A DNA stretch of 64,000 nucleotides, taken from Cladophialophora immunda (Eukaryota > Ascomycota > Eurotiomycetes > Chaetothyriales > Herpotrichiellaceae). Under the pieces are notes generated by a model. The model did not search any database, was not told where the DNA came from, and saw only the letters and a list, made by a program, of their open reading frames with translations. The DNA lies in NCBI RefSeq assembly GCF_000835495.1, contig NW_015622546.1:932883-996882 (forward strand), written 5' to 3'. The position numbers were made by a program, and so were the translations under genes. Positions 19,961 through 31,896 of this stretch are shown here, piece by piece (within the stretch, counting starts at the first letter, position 1; every line of letters starts with the position of its first letter).

Positions 19961-22939
19961 GTTGGTTAAACAGCGGACATTTGATCATCGCACAGTTTCG
20001 TTAGTAGAACAACGGTCAGAGGCTTCCTGTTTTAGAGACTGTCGAATTCACCGAGTCATAATAAGTCCATCACATCTTCCAACCTTTGCTTGCTTGTTGC
20101 CAGCTCTTTGGCCCGAGGGCAATGAACCGCTCTGTGTCCCCAATTCTGCATAACCTGTAGCACGGGCAACTTCTCGGTCGAATTGTCTAACAGTCGAAGA
20201 CACCCCCAAATAGATCCTTGGTCAGGCATCGCGTTGTTGATAGCGGAGGCAGAATCACAACACACTGGGCCCCATCCGCACAATGGGAATGTAGCGCAAA
20301 CGTCTCAGAGAGGGCATGTCGCGGGTGGTGGCCTCAGGGTGTACCCTGCCGCAACTGTCTTGTGCAACCAGCAAGGCGGATTGAAGGGAGCTCCCGCTGC
20401 TGTCTGTTCGGATACACTGCCCACTCGTGGCAATCGGCACCACGTTCTGTAACTCACCTGTCATTTTCGGTGTCAAGGACCACAAACGTGTTGTCTGTTG
20501 TACAATTGTTTACGCAGGCTTCGCGGTACAGCTCTGCATTACAGGACGAACGATTGTCCCTCACTCGACTGCGCTCTTGTGGATGCCATTGAGAATCTTG
20601 TTCGGGACTCTGAGCTGAACTGGAGTGACCTCAGCTGACAATGCAACTTGCAGGCAGCGCAATGGACCCGAGTAAGATGAAACATGACGACCACGGCGCC
20701 AAGCCCGAAACCCACCAGCAACTGCATTTGCCCAGGACATGATACCTCGCTTGACTTCCAAGATCTAAACATATCTTGGTTCTGGAAAAGGCCACGCCCG
20801 GCGACGAACCATATGGGCATTTCAGTGTCGACTTGAGGCAAGCACACCGAGCGCCGATTCATCGTAGCCGAGAAACAGTTGGTCAAACAACGTCATTGTT
20901 GCAGTCACGAAACCAAGGGGCGCCGGTTGCAGTATCCAAGGCCGGCAAAAGCCTGGTAGAGAGTACCATACTGGGGGGGTGGTGGGTGATTAGCCGCTCG
21001 GAGATGTGCACAACAGGCATGCATGCGCACAATGAATGACAATAACAAGACCTCCCAACTAGATGTTGCAGCGGTCCCGCATCTTGCGTGCTGTGTATCG
21101 TCATCCTTGATACCCAACTTTTGATTCTTGCTCTTGGCGAAAGTTGTCAGAAGCGATGAGGATCTCTCGTGATCGACAGCACCAAAGGTGGCGAAGCAGT
21201 GCAAAAGTACGCCGGTACTTTTGGAGCCTCGGGAATAGCCAAGTGCACCCAAACAAGGCTCAGTGCGCCCACGTGATCGGGCAGCCCGACGAGGCGTGAG
21301 GGGATGAGGCCGTGCAGGCCGGGCAGGCCATGTTTCCATCATTGCAAACTATTCATGCACGTGCACAGCCACAAGGCCTGGTCGGGCCACCGCAGCCTAG
21401 CCAGGGACCGCCCTGTTTCCAACCTCGCTTTCCCCGGCTGGTCGATCTCATCAGCATCTTGCCTCTCGATTTTTGACCTTTTCTCTGCTCGTGGAGAAGC
21501 ACTGTCGTCACAGTTTGGGATACCTGGGCTGAAACACGCAGCTTGTCGATCCAGGAACAAGTGTCGGCGGCTGCTGCGACAGACTTGTACCTTGGGTTTC
21601 TGGCCATCGACCCAGTTCTGCCCGTCGTTCGAACAGGTGGGCACGGCACCAGAGGCTGTCACATGATGCTAGGCTACAGCTAGGTGAAGAATCTATGCGA
21701 CCAATGGGAGGGCATAGCAGGGATGTTGAGATAAAGTGCCACACCATTGTTCGCGATCAGCAGCCAATGCTTTTGCAGAAGTGCCTTCCGACGAGGATCA
21801 CCTCAGCTGTCCTCCGCCAGCTAACTCGGGCGGATTGGCAACAACCCAACCTCTAATGTCAATGACTGGTTGTGCAGTTCTTTGCCTTCCGCCAGTCATC
21901 AAACCGCCCGAGTCCAGCCAACATAGATTCCTGAACTCTGTCCGCTGGGCGGGCTTCTGGCCTGCGCCCGGATTCTCGTTTGCCCTGGCAGACCCCAAGG
22001 CCTCGAGCGTCCAGAGGCTGGCTTTTGTTTGGGCTGAAACCAAGGCCATCGTACCACGAACTCGGGTCTGCAAATCGCATTGACGGGCGACTAAAGACTC
22101 CTGGTCTCTTGAGACAACCGCCCCCAGGTCTGGCATACGTAAAGCTTTGGAAGTTTTGTGCATGTGTCTACGAGTTGCGCCAACGGCGAGTACAGGAGAG
22201 CTCACTCCTTCCCCAGCCCCCGACGATGCCACCAACCTGCTACGTGAAGATGTGCCTCCAGGGATCCAGGAGAGTTCGGCTCCCTGCCATGCCTGAATCG
22301 TGATTGAACAAATCTTGAGATTGAAGGCCCCTTGGGTGGCCGTACCTGATGATCAGGTCCCTCACGCAAAAAAAAGGTGCCATGCATTTACGAACAAGTC
22401 CAGCCCGCCTAGGGCTTTGCGCCGGAAGCGATGGCAATCTCGAGGCACCAAAGGTGGCTTCGGAACAATTCAGGTTCAAGTAGTTTTCTAGAAGGGGGGA
22501 GATCATCTCGAAGGCACGCTTCCTCTCGGGGAGAGCCGTCTCAAGGGCAGGCTGACGAGGGTTGTTCGCCAGTGGATGGGGGATATTGGCCGTTTGCGGC
22601 TTGCTGATCCCAGGCGCCATGATGGCCAGGGCCAGGGCCAGGACCAGGAGACTGGATATGGGCGGAAGCTGGGCAACATTGGGCGGCGTAGGGCGAGGCC
22701 AGGATCAATTTCCGCACACGTGTGCATGTTTGACAAAGTCCTGATCAAACTTGATATTGGCAATCAATGCTGGTGCGCTTAAGTGAGCATGGTTGATTTC
22801 AAGCAAGATGGCCCGTGGGAAGCAGGGCACCAGTGACATGACGAGGACGGGTGAAGCTGGGCGAGAGGAGCGTCTGATCTTGCATATGCAGCTAATTCAA
22901 TTCTGTCCTTTGTGTCATTATTTTCTGCCCAGCTCGGAA

Positions 22940-22964
22940 GGGGGGGATGGGGGGGGGGGGGGGG
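22940..22964 (+). repeat. poly-G tract
   Basis: Seven G followed by AT and sixteen G. Length in the assembly may be unreliable. Confidence 0.8.
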
Positions 22965-23660
22965 AAACAGCCTGAGCTGGAACATAGGCGAGACTTTTGG
23001 GTGATGACGAATGGCCAGTGGCAGGGCTCAGACACGGCGTGTACCGTTGATGCTCAGCAGGGACGAGTCGGTCGAACGTGCAGTAGCGTAGATGCAAGTT
23101 GCAGGTCAGGTCAGGTTCAGATCCAGGTTCGTGTTCAGGTGCGCCGGCGTCCATCGCAGGTGTAGGCTCGGGATCAGAGGGAAGGGAGGGGGCCCGTCCG
23201 TAACCGGGACGCCGTGCAATGCAGCCAGCAGTGTGGCCAGCCATAGCATTCGGTGAGTTGCGGTGGATGGTGGATGGTGGATTGTGGGTTGTGGGTTCTT
23301 GGAGTGATGGAAAAAGAGGCGAAAGAGAATCCCAAAGGGAAAAGTGGAAAAGTGGACGGGGGCAAGCTGGATGCGAATGGCAATGGGGACAAAAATGGGG
23401 AAGCCTTGATTCTCGGCCTCGCCTGGCAGCGGGTCAGGATAGAGAGAGTGAGAGAGGGTAGAGAGTGAGCGTAGGGTGAGCCGAGAGTGAGTTGAGTTGA
23501 GTTGGGTGTGAGGTGAGGGAGTCAGTACGGAGTACCTAGTGAGTGAGTGACTTCTGACTTGCCTCTTTCTCGCATCCCCGGCTGCGCCTCGTGTCGTCGC
23601 CTTTGCCGTTGCTCTTCTTTCGTTCGCTCTTTGCCGAATTCGCCTCTTTTGCCCTTCTCG

Positions 23661-23702
23661 CCTCCTCCTGCTGCTGCTACTGCTGCTGCTGCTCCTCCTC
23701 CT
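23661..23702 (+). repeat. trinucleotide CTC/CTG tract
   Basis: Imperfect triplet repeat (ctcctcctgctgctgctact and on to ctcctcctc) in the long region upstream of the 354-aa protein gene. Confidence 0.75.
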
Positions 23703-23878
23703 ACTCACAACAAAGATCATGATTCTGTAGATTGCTTGATTTGCCCGTTCGCTTCCTCGCTCACTCCATTCGGAAACACCCCCATGGTCATCCTATCTCC
23801 CCTTGCACCCCTCGCACATCCTCACATCCTCGCATCCTCGCATCCCCCAAAGCCCTCCTCGGGCCCTACCAGTAGTCA

Positions 23879-23892
23879 CCCCCCCCCCCCCC
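23879..23892 (+). repeat. poly-C tract
   Basis: Fourteen consecutive C in the presumed upstream region of the 354-aa protein gene. Confidence 0.8.
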
Positions 23893-24092
23893 AAAGTGGT
23901 TCCCATCCTTTCGTGTTTGCTGATGGGGAGACTGCGCAGGGCCCGTATCCACAATTTTTCTTTTTACCCATGTCTCCATCCAACTGCATAACGCTTGCTG
24001 CGCCTGACCGTCCAGGTCCCCATCTTTAGCTTTGTTCTCTCCAGCCTATCACTTCCGTGCATGACTGTTCTCCCTCTGCTGGATATAAGGTA

Positions 24093-24210
24093 CGGCTCTC
24101 TCCTCCTTCTATCTCTTTGCCCTTTTCGTCATCCCCGCCCTTCCCGCCCTCTGCCCTCTACCCTCTACCACTCTTTCCCTCCACCATCACCACCTCTTCC
24201 CCTACACCTC
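24093..24210 (+). promoter_or_regulatory. pyrimidine-rich leader/core promoter region
   Basis: About 120 bases dominated by C and T (ctctctcctccttctatctc, ccctctaccctctaccactc) lying 270-390 bp upstream of ATG 24484. CT-rich blocks of this kind precede transcription starts of well-expressed filamentous fungal genes; the assignment here is inference. Confidence 0.45.
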
Positions 24211-24483
24211 ATCTCCGAACCCTCTCTGCAAGGCGCGCACACTACTTCCCTCGTTGGGACCGCCACAGAGATACACTTCAAATCAACGCAATCACTCATC
24301 CAATTTACCCTGAGCCGTCTTTACGTCCTCTCTTATATTGTCTCGTCGCTTTCTGCCTGGTCAGCCCTTCCCTCCCCGTCATTGTCGAATGTCTCTGTGA
24401 GAAGAAGATCAATAAAGACACCCTGCATCTCTCCGTGGTAGGAGAGAGAATATCGCCATACAAAAAAGTTCAGTTAACTCATA

Positions 24484-25548
24484 ATGCCGACAATATTATT
24501 ACCCGCCTCGGCGGCTGCCTTTGCGCCGCGATCGACCTGCAATGTGGTGCTCAACACAAAGGTCGAACCCTGGTTGACGGCCACCCTCAAGCGGATCAAC
24601 AAGATCAAGCGACCTCTCAACAGTGTGCCTCAGCACACTCGATGTCTGACTGAGACTCTGTCATCGCCTAATGCCATCTGGTCACTGTGCTCACTAATGG
24701 TGCCCAAGGCGCCCGAGACGGAGTTGAGGAAAGATTCCAATCCTCTGGTGGAAGCCCTGTTCAACTATCAACTCATCCACATTGAGGCCTACGTCGTGCA
24801 TGTCGACATGGTCTCGCAGAACGAGGTCGCCTTCAAGCTGACAACAGACACTATTGATTCGCTGGTCGAGTATCACAAGGAAGTCTTCTCTGTCGACACC
24901 AACGCCAACACCTGGGAATGGTCGGAGAAGGAACAACAGCTCAAGAAACTGCAGGAAGAGTTTGTGCAGGCGGCCAACAAGTTTGTCTATCGGACGAGCG
25001 CCCTCGCCCTGGAAGGCATGGAGGAAGACGGTGCTGGCGAGCTGCTTTGCGGCCGAAGCGACGAAGTGCGCACCGCCATCATGGGTCTCTTCGTGCCTCT
25101 CCTCCCTCCACCTCCGAGGATCGTCGATGTCATCCGCCCTACTCCTCTGCTCCCCAGCTCGACGGGCACGGAACAATGGTGGCCGTCACAGCATCTGCAA
25201 GCCATCCAGCCCGCTCCCGTCGAGGCATGGAAGATTGTCCCGTCAAGCCCCAGCCCCGTCTCATCTTGTGACTCGCACCACAACATTTGGTCGAGCGTGG
25301 GCGTGAACGAGATCCAACTCCCATCGCCAACGCCCTCCTTCAGCCAACCTTACTCTACAGCGGCATACAATACATCTCAATACTACAGTGCTCCTGCCTA
25401 CAGCGCTCCAGTCACAACATCGTCATTCGCGCCCCTTCCTCTACCAAGCATGCTCACTCCACAACCCTGCAGCACGTCTGCGGGCCTGAGCACGTTCGGG
25501 TGGGATCGGTACCAAGAATACACGATGCCGTATGCCACTGCCATGTAA
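24484..25548 (+). CDS. hypothetical protein, 354 aa, with Ser/Pro/Tyr-rich C-terminus
   Basis: Intronless open frame from ATG 24484 that I cannot place in a family. Seen: an N-terminal half (to about 190) of mixed alpha character with a helical stretch rich in charged residues (EWSEKEQQLKKLQEEFVQAA), no signal peptide and no transmembrane segment. A Pro-rich hinge (PLLPPPPRIVDVIRP) follows, then a disordered Ser/Thr/Tyr/Pro tail (YSTAAYNTSQYYSAPAYSAP). The tail resembles transactivation or scaffold tails, but no DNA-binding motif is visible. It lies downstream of an unusually long gene-poor interval with a pyrimidine-rich leader. Confidence 0.7.
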   Translation: MPTILLPASAAAFAPRSTCNVVLNTKVEPWLTATLKRINKIKRPLNSVPQHTRCLTETLSSPNAIWSLCSLMVPKAPETELRKDSNPLVEALFNYQLIHIEAYVVHVDMVSQNEVAFKLTTDTIDSLVEYHKEVFSVDTNANTWEWSEKEQQLKKLQEEFVQAANKFVYRTSALALEGMEEDGAGELLCGRSDEVRTAIMGLFVPLLPPPPRIVDVIRPTPLLPSSTGTEQWWPSQHLQAIQPAPVEAWKIVPSSPSPVSSCDSHHNIWSSVGVNEIQLPSPTPSFSQPYSTAAYNTSQYYSAPAYSAPVTTSSFAPLPLPSMLTPQPCSTSAGLSTFGWDRYQEYTMPYATAM

Positions 25549-27391
25549 ACGACTCGGATCCAGCACATCGGCTTCCGTTTCGCCTACACAATATTCTTCA
25601 AGGTTGATCGCCGTCAACCAGCTGTCTTCTTAAGGACATCCACAGTCGGCTGATAAGGAGCGGCACGAGTCTGCGGGTACAAAGATCTTGAGCATTTGAG
25701 CAAGGAGTTAATTGATCGAACTTTAGCGACACAAGGATACCACTCTGCATTTGACACGGGCTATACGGGACACGGGACATGGAATAATATTGGGACAGGG
25801 TTGATCTTCCAGCAAGCGTTGTGATTGATTTTTTTTTGTCTGCTAATCTCCTATGTTGAGTATTAGTTCGTGGGTTTTGGACTATACATCAGCGGCAGGT
25901 CTGGCTGGATGGAACACAGAGATATCCCTGGGTTGGATACAGTCCCGCATTTTCGCAAGATCGGAATGCCTCGCGGCAGGTATGCAAGGTTTGGGATACA
26001 TGCTAGGATCTCTTTTGGCAATGCCGTGGTGACCTCGAGGTGATGCAATGGCTGAAGCGAGTCCTCTGCGCTGCACAACTCGGACACCCGTCCCTACTAC
26101 ATCTGATGATGCCACTGGTTGGCACTGAAGAGAGCGGGAACAACGGCAGGGTGGTGAGACGTCGCGTCTGGCATGTGACGACTGCTGCCTTACTGCGCGA
26201 TATCTGTTTGGAGGCTCCAAGGGCATGATCGGGGCCGTGTTTCGATGGCACGCCTGTGGCGTGTGCGAACGTCCTGTTTGAGTCCGTGACTTGGATGGGC
26301 GCTCCCCGAGACTGTCTTTGGTCCCTTGGATACGATGGAGTGTGGTTTATAGGGTCATCTCCTATATCCTCGACCCGGTGTCGAGGAAGCTTGCTCCACT
26401 GGATGGAGAAGAATCGGATGCTGGACCTTGAGGTAATGCCTCAATACATAAAGATAATCTAAAAATATGAACATCTTCTCTGCCTCTTCACCTCTACACC
26501 CCTGTCCTTGCCTTGGCTCCTGGCCTTCTCTTTTATTTTACACCACTTTGTAGACCGGTCTCACCACAGTCTCGGAAATAGATCTCACTGTGGCTGGGAA
26601 TATATCTCACTCTGCGCGAGCCTGCTGGTAACTCTGCCTGGCCGGGTCTCTACGCATGTTCTCTGTAGAGAGCGGATGGGCGGGCGACGAGCGCACCATA
26701 TTGCGACACGGGGAAGCGTAGCCGACAGCCACACTGACTGAGCCATGCCCAGTAGATACCCGCCCAGTTATGTAACATGGTGGCCACGGCTGGTACGTGT
26801 ACTTGTAGGTAGCCTACAGAGTCCATAGTGGGCTAGTGAGCCAAGTGGCCACGCCCCGGCCTCGCCTAAAAGCGCCTATGACGATAACCAACGGGGCACC
26901 AAGGCCCAGAGACCTTCATCTCCCGGGCCCAGCCACGCCAGTCCAATCGAAGACCGATCGTCTGTCTCCCACTAACACCTGCCAGGTAATCCTTTCTCAG
27001 AAGTGCGCCCCCGTCATCGTGACCTTTACCCTCAATGGCGCGCGGCACTACCATGAACCGGGGGAAACCAACCGCACGTTGCTCAGTCATCATCAACATC
27101 TTCTCATATCAGCGGTGTCCCCATTTACTCCAAACTGCTGTTCCCAGCTTGTGCCTATGCGCATTGACTTCACAAAGATCGAATCAGATGTCGGGTCCCC
27201 AAGCTCGCCGTCCTCTCCGGTAAGGACTGGCTCTACTGTCCCGCGGCTCTCAAATCGCAGTGACGGCATATTGAAGTTGCCCCTCATCTGCCGCAATGTC
27301 CACCGCATAGCCACCACCTCGTCTGTACAGCTCTTCACTCACCAGCAGGCAGAGCTATCTGATCATATAAACGCCTCGGGAGATCCTCTCC
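25549..27391. other. intergenic region
   Basis: About 1.8 kb between the 354-aa protein and the DUF3074 gene. A 209-codon plus-strand open frame (26836-27465) overlaps the next gene out of frame and looks like chance. No gene supported. Confidence 0.5.
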
Positions 27392-29653
27392 ATGATGGTG
27401 AACCTCCACGATTCCCTCAAGGCTCTTGCTCCCTGCAGATTCTCGGACATCCCGCAGAAGCATGATGAGCTAGATCCCTTCTTATCCGACCTCTTCTCTC
27501 AAGTCCAGACGATAGTCGAGTCCATACCCATCCCCGATCCTGATCCTACTCACCGACATCGTTCACACACCACGGGCTCAATCACCGCCAGCAGTGCCTC
27601 CGAAATATTCACCTCGTCCGCCCGGAGCTCCCCTCCGGCCCCGGAATATGCAGCCCTGCAACATGAGTGGGGGAAGCCTATAAAGCTTGCGGCGAAAGAG
27701 AACCCGCTGGGTATAGCTGTCTACAAATTGGCGAGCAAGGACGGAAAGGGCTCGTGGTTCGCTCGAAGGAGCGTGCATGAAGGGCTTGGCTTCAATCGCT
27801 TTAAGCGCGGGTTCGAGCGGGAGTTTCCCACTTCGCTCGCTGTCCAAGGAAAACCTGGTGAAGGGAATGTCAGAGGTATAGGCGCAGAGACGAAGGTTGA
27901 GGAAATCACGGTGCCAAATCGTGGAAAGATCGAAGTATATCGCCTCAGTGCTCAGTTCCCAGGACCTACCACTCCCCGTGATTTCGTCACTCTTCTGGTT
28001 ACATCGTCCAAGGCAATTAAGCACCATGCGGACTCCCATAAAGCACCTGATCTGGTCCCGCGGCATTACATGATCGTTTCTAAACCATGTGACCACCCCG
28101 AAACGCAGCCTCAGAATGGCTTCATTCGTGGCCAGTATGAATCGGTAGAGTTCATTCGCGAGGTTCCCAGAAAGCTCAAATCCACTATGTCATCGACGGA
28201 TTTGGGTCACTTGAGCCACCATCGAGCACCCTCACCGTCGCTTGAGAAAGACGTCCTAAGACACAATGCAGAGAAGCACGCAACGGACGCTGACCCGCAC
28301 CACCAGGACGACCATAGACATTTGAGAGTCGATACCCACGGCTCGGGACTCAGGGAACCCTCTCCAGGCAGCAGAAAGAGGAGCGTTACGGTCGATGCCC
28401 CTGGGAGTCCTATCAGAACTCCTGATCCCGCTGAACCCTTTGACCCCGAAGAGAACCCCGTTGAATGGATCATGGTTACTCGAAGCGATCCAGGGGGCAG
28501 TGTTCCTCGATTCATGGTCGAGAGGGGCACTCCTGCAAGCATTTGTGCAGACGCCCTGAAGTTCCTGGACTGGGCTTGTCAAAGAGAGGACGACGAAGAT
28601 GACGCTGACAGGACCGAACAACGACCTAATGGCCGGCGGCGTGAAAGCTTTGCCAGCTGGGAAGCAAACGGGACCCTTGCTGGGATTAAGGAACACGAGG
28701 AGAGCCTTCAAGCCATTGGGCAATCACCACCCAGTACACCGAAAGCGTCGGCTGCTCATGCACCAGTGTTAGATGAGAGTGGCTCAATTGAATCTCCGCC
28801 GGATACGCCCGCCTCATCTTCCAGTTTGTTGAATACGGTGACGGCCGCCATCAACTCGTACGCTCCACAGACAGTCCGCGAACATCTACCTCAAATTGGG
28901 AACCCCGAAGTCGATGGCCAGCAGGATATAACCAAGGAAGAAATACAGCAAGGGGATAATCCGGATGGCGACGACGATGACGCCTCCACGATTTCAACCA
29001 CTTCATTTGCGTCTGCCGACTCGCACCTGACGTCCGAAGAATCCCCCTCAGTTTCTTCCAAGTCCCTCTCGGAGCAGACCGACAGTCTACTCCTCCAGCA
29101 GCATGACAAAGAAATGGCGAGACTCTCGGAACGCAAGGCAGCCGTGGATGCCAAATTTGCAAAGCAGCGTGAAAAGCTCACAAGCCAAGCGAGTAAAGAC
29201 ACGGAAAAGGAGCAGCACGCACTGAGGAAGGCGGAGGAGAAACACCAGCGGGAACTCAAGAAACATGAAGAAAGGTATCACAAAGAAGTTGCCAAACTGG
29301 AGCAGAAGAGAAAGAAAGAGGCGAAGAAACTGGAGGAGAAGAAACGCAAACAAGTTGACAAGGACGAAAAGTCACGTCTAGCCAGAGAACGGGACGAGGC
29401 AAGAGCCGAGCTGGAGCTCCTGAAAAAGGAGCAAGAAATGCTCACCCGCCAGATCGGGGAACTGCAGAGAGAGAATACCACCCTGACGGCCCGAATAGGG
29501 AAACTCGAGGGAAGCGGCACGTCAATCGAGAGTCCGGCCGGTGGCACCAATAGATTCAGAGCCATGACGTTGGGACAGGAGAGTCGCGGGCGGAGTTCGA
29601 GTCTGATGAATCGGAAAAAGGACAAGGGAGACACGAGTAGCCAGCATTCATGA
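27392..29653 (+). CDS. DUF3074 (START-like) protein with C-terminal coiled coil
   Basis: Single-exon 753-aa cytosolic protein. The start MMVNLHDSLKALAP followed by DELDPFLSDLFSQ matches the usual N-terminus of the fungal family. Seen: DUF3074 region, about residues 110-390 (WFARRSVHEGLGF, FPGPTTPRDFVTLL, HYMIVSKPCDHPETQPQNGF, EWIMVTRSDPGGSVPRFMVE), a START/SRPBCC-like fold that in general binds lipids or hydrophobic ligands. A disordered acidic linker follows, then a long coiled coil (about 565-706, Lys/Glu-rich) and a short basic tail. Family function is undescribed; lipid-sensing or scaffolding is inference. Confidence 0.85.
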   Translation: MMVNLHDSLKALAPCRFSDIPQKHDELDPFLSDLFSQVQTIVESIPIPDPDPTHRHRSHTTGSITASSASEIFTSSARSSPPAPEYAALQHEWGKPIKLAAKENPLGIAVYKLASKDGKGSWFARRSVHEGLGFNRFKRGFEREFPTSLAVQGKPGEGNVRGIGAETKVEEITVPNRGKIEVYRLSAQFPGPTTPRDFVTLLVTSSKAIKHHADSHKAPDLVPRHYMIVSKPCDHPETQPQNGFIRGQYESVEFIREVPRKLKSTMSSTDLGHLSHHRAPSPSLEKDVLRHNAEKHATDADPHHQDDHRHLRVDTHGSGLREPSPGSRKRSVTVDAPGSPIRTPDPAEPFDPEENPVEWIMVTRSDPGGSVPRFMVERGTPASICADALKFLDWACQREDDEDDADRTEQRPNGRRRESFASWEANGTLAGIKEHEESLQAIGQSPPSTPKASAAHAPVLDESGSIESPPDTPASSSSLLNTVTAAINSYAPQTVREHLPQIGNPEVDGQQDITKEEIQQGDNPDGDDDDASTISTTSFASADSHLTSEESPSVSSKSLSEQTDSLLLQQHDKEMARLSERKAAVDAKFAKQREKLTSQASKDTEKEQHALRKAEEKHQRELKKHEERYHKEVAKLEQKRKKEAKKLEEKKRKQVDKDEKSRLARERDEARAELELLKKEQEMLTRQIGELQRENTTLTARIGKLEGSGTSIESPAGGTNRFRAMTLGQESRGRSSSLMNRKKDKGDTSSQHS

Positions 29654-30265
29654 CCAGCGGATGTAGCTTTGCAACCGTCTTCTGTCCTGGAGGAAAAGTT
29701 CATCGAGGGTCAAACTGGGGAAGACGCACACCGGACAAGGCTGGCGGCGATCTGGCAGATTTCTTGAACGTTGAGTCTCTTGCTTCCGCTTGGCGGCGAG
29801 GAATGGTCAAGTCAGATATGTATATATGCAGCCCATTGACCATCTCCCTACGCTGGGCTTGATGTTCCTTGTCTCACATGTCTATTTATGAGACAGTAAA
29901 TTCAATCTACTATCAAAGATCACAGCCTGATAGAACCGCCACGTGACACTCCTCAGCACCGGTGATTCCTGCAACCATCTGGTCACATCGTCCATCTCGT
30001 CCTCGACATTGCCCACATTGCTGGATCGTAATCCATCTCTTGAATACACGTTCGTGGTGGCACAAAAGGGCGTCGATGTCGCCATGCCTCGACCTCGACC
30101 TTATCGCCCCATTACCCGCCCTCGGTGCGGACATTTCCGCTGTTCGTCGTGGTTTGCTTCAACATCCGAAGGCCAAGAAACATCTTGATGTTGCCAACAA
30201 CAAAGCTTGAACTCGTTCGTGGATATTGTTCTCGCTTACAAGTCTTGTTTGGAAGTAATAGCAAC
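29654..30265. other. intergenic region
   Basis: About 610 bp between the DUF3074 gene and the FAD oxidoreductase. Nothing beyond flanking regulatory sequence is recognisable. Confidence 0.5.
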
Positions 30266-31636
30266 ATGCCGCTGCCCCAGGCCAACCCGATGCCGCCGTA
30301 TTGGCTCTCGTACGCATCCAATCTGTCGAAACATCGCACAACCGAGTACCTCCCTCAAGAGGCCGATGTCGTGGTGATTGGTTCAGGGTATGTCGGCGCT
30401 GCCTGTGCCTACCACATCCTCGAGAAGGACGATGGCAAGAGACCTTCAGTCGTGATACTCGAAGCCCGAGACGTGTGCTCGGGAGCCACGGGGCGCAATG
30501 GCGGGCATCTCAAGCCCGATGTCTATTTCAATGCAGCGCTCTACGAAAGGATGTATGGGCCGCAAGTCGCGGAGGAGTTGACGAGGTTTGAGACGCAGCA
30601 AGTCACGGACGTCAAGAGATTGGTTGAGAAGGAGCAGATCGATTGTGATTTCGAACTCACACGAGCCATCGATGTGTTTGTTGACCGTCGAGTTGCCGAA
30701 CCCACGATCGCGGCGTATGCGGACATGAAAGCCAGAGGATATCGTTTCCCAGATGACCTCCACTTCATTGGAGACCCCAAGAAGGCCGAGCAGGTTTCGG
30801 GGGTCAAAGGGGCGCTCGCCGCCTTTACATTCACCGCGGGATCGATTTGGCCTTACAAACTGGTCTCCCATCTTCTCCGCCGCTGCCTGGAGTGGGGAGC
30901 GAACATTCAAGCAAATACTCCCGTCACAGCGATCTCGGACGCACCTGCCAGCGATGGACGATGGATTCTGAGAACTCCCCGAGGAGAAATCAGAGCGCGA
31001 AAAGTCATCGTGGCTACGAATGCATATCTGTCGGCATTGTTGCCCGAATTTGGCGACAAAATCACCCCAGCTAGAGGAGTCGCATGCAGAATCGCCGTGC
31101 CGGAGCTGGGAAAGACGGCCCCTCACCTGAACAACACGTATAGCATCAGGTACGGGCCCCAGGAGTACGACTATCTGATCAGTAAGACAGACGGCAGTAT
31201 CGTCGTTGGTGGCGCAAAACAAGTCGTCCTCCTGAACGACTCCTACTGGCGTAACAACACTGATGATTCACAATTGATCCCCGGTGCTGAGAAATACTTC
31301 ACTGGCTACATGCAGCGAATGTTTCACGGCTGGGAAGACTCGCAGGCGAGGATCACGGACATCTGGACAGGCATCATGGGCTACTCTTCAGATCTCATGC
31401 CCTGGGTTGGGGAGGTACCTGGAAAACCTGGCATCTTTGTGAGCGCCGGCTTCACCGGTCATGGCATGCCCCGAATCCTCGGTTGTTCTGTCGCAGTTGC
31501 GTCGCTAGTTCGGGGAGATGCGAAGCATTTGAGTCAGACGGGGTTGCCGGCGCCGTATTGGATCACGAAAGACAGGCTGGGGTCGAAAAGGAACATCGCC
31601 CGCGAGTATATGGCGGGCTCTCGACCCTCGCTATAA
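30266..31636 (+). CDS. FAD-dependent oxidoreductase (DAO family)
   Basis: Single-exon enzyme of 456 aa. The open frame extends to a GTG at 30125, but ATG 30266 gives the family's N-terminus (MPPYWLSY...HRTTEYLP) just before the FAD fold. Seen: dinucleotide motif VVVIGSGYVGAA (GSGYVG at 39-44), LEARDVCSGATGRNGGH (ribose-binding and substrate-side motif), KVIVATNAY, and a C-terminal second nucleotide-contact block (GIMGYSSDLMPWVGEV, SAGFTGHGMPRILG). Related fungal proteins are annotated as amino-acid or amine oxidoreductases; the substrate here is not determinable. No signal peptide, so likely cytosolic or peroxisomal; no clear C-terminal PTS1. Confidence 0.88.
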   Translation: MPLPQANPMPPYWLSYASNLSKHRTTEYLPQEADVVVIGSGYVGAACAYHILEKDDGKRPSVVILEARDVCSGATGRNGGHLKPDVYFNAALYERMYGPQVAEELTRFETQQVTDVKRLVEKEQIDCDFELTRAIDVFVDRRVAEPTIAAYADMKARGYRFPDDLHFIGDPKKAEQVSGVKGALAAFTFTAGSIWPYKLVSHLLRRCLEWGANIQANTPVTAISDAPASDGRWILRTPRGEIRARKVIVATNAYLSALLPEFGDKITPARGVACRIAVPELGKTAPHLNNTYSIRYGPQEYDYLISKTDGSIVVGGAKQVVLLNDSYWRNNTDDSQLIPGAEKYFTGYMQRMFHGWEDSQARITDIWTGIMGYSSDLMPWVGEVPGKPGIFVSAGFTGHGMPRILGCSVAVASLVRGDAKHLSQTGLPAPYWITKDRLGSKRNIAREYMAGSRPSL

Positions 31637-31896
31637 GCGGGACATATCGAGCTATACCGAAGATCGTTAGTCAAGTGGCCAGGTACCACGGGATTGGACC
31701 GGACAAAGCTGTCTCAGCTCTGACCTTGCGATATCAGGCAACAGACCCAGCTGTGTGTATAAAAATGCTCAGCGCTCCCCAGACAGATCTGATTGCGCTC
31801 CTGTCTACCTAGTTCTTCATTACATTTTGACCCCCCCTCCCCCTCCCACAATATCTTCATTTCAAATCTGCGGGGCCTCTGAGATCTGTTGACATC

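Larger units (their letters stand above)
19004..24483. other. 5.5-kb gene-poor region
   Basis: Long interval between the divergent cytochrome b5 reductase and the 354-aa unknown protein. It holds a G4-type G-rich motif (19633-19657), a trinucleotide (CTG/CTC) tract (23661-23702), G and C homopolymers (22940-22964, 23879-23892) and a pyrimidine-rich leader. Many short open frames occur on both strands; one minus-strand candidate is listed separately. Probably mostly regulatory or leader sequence. Confidence 0.55.
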
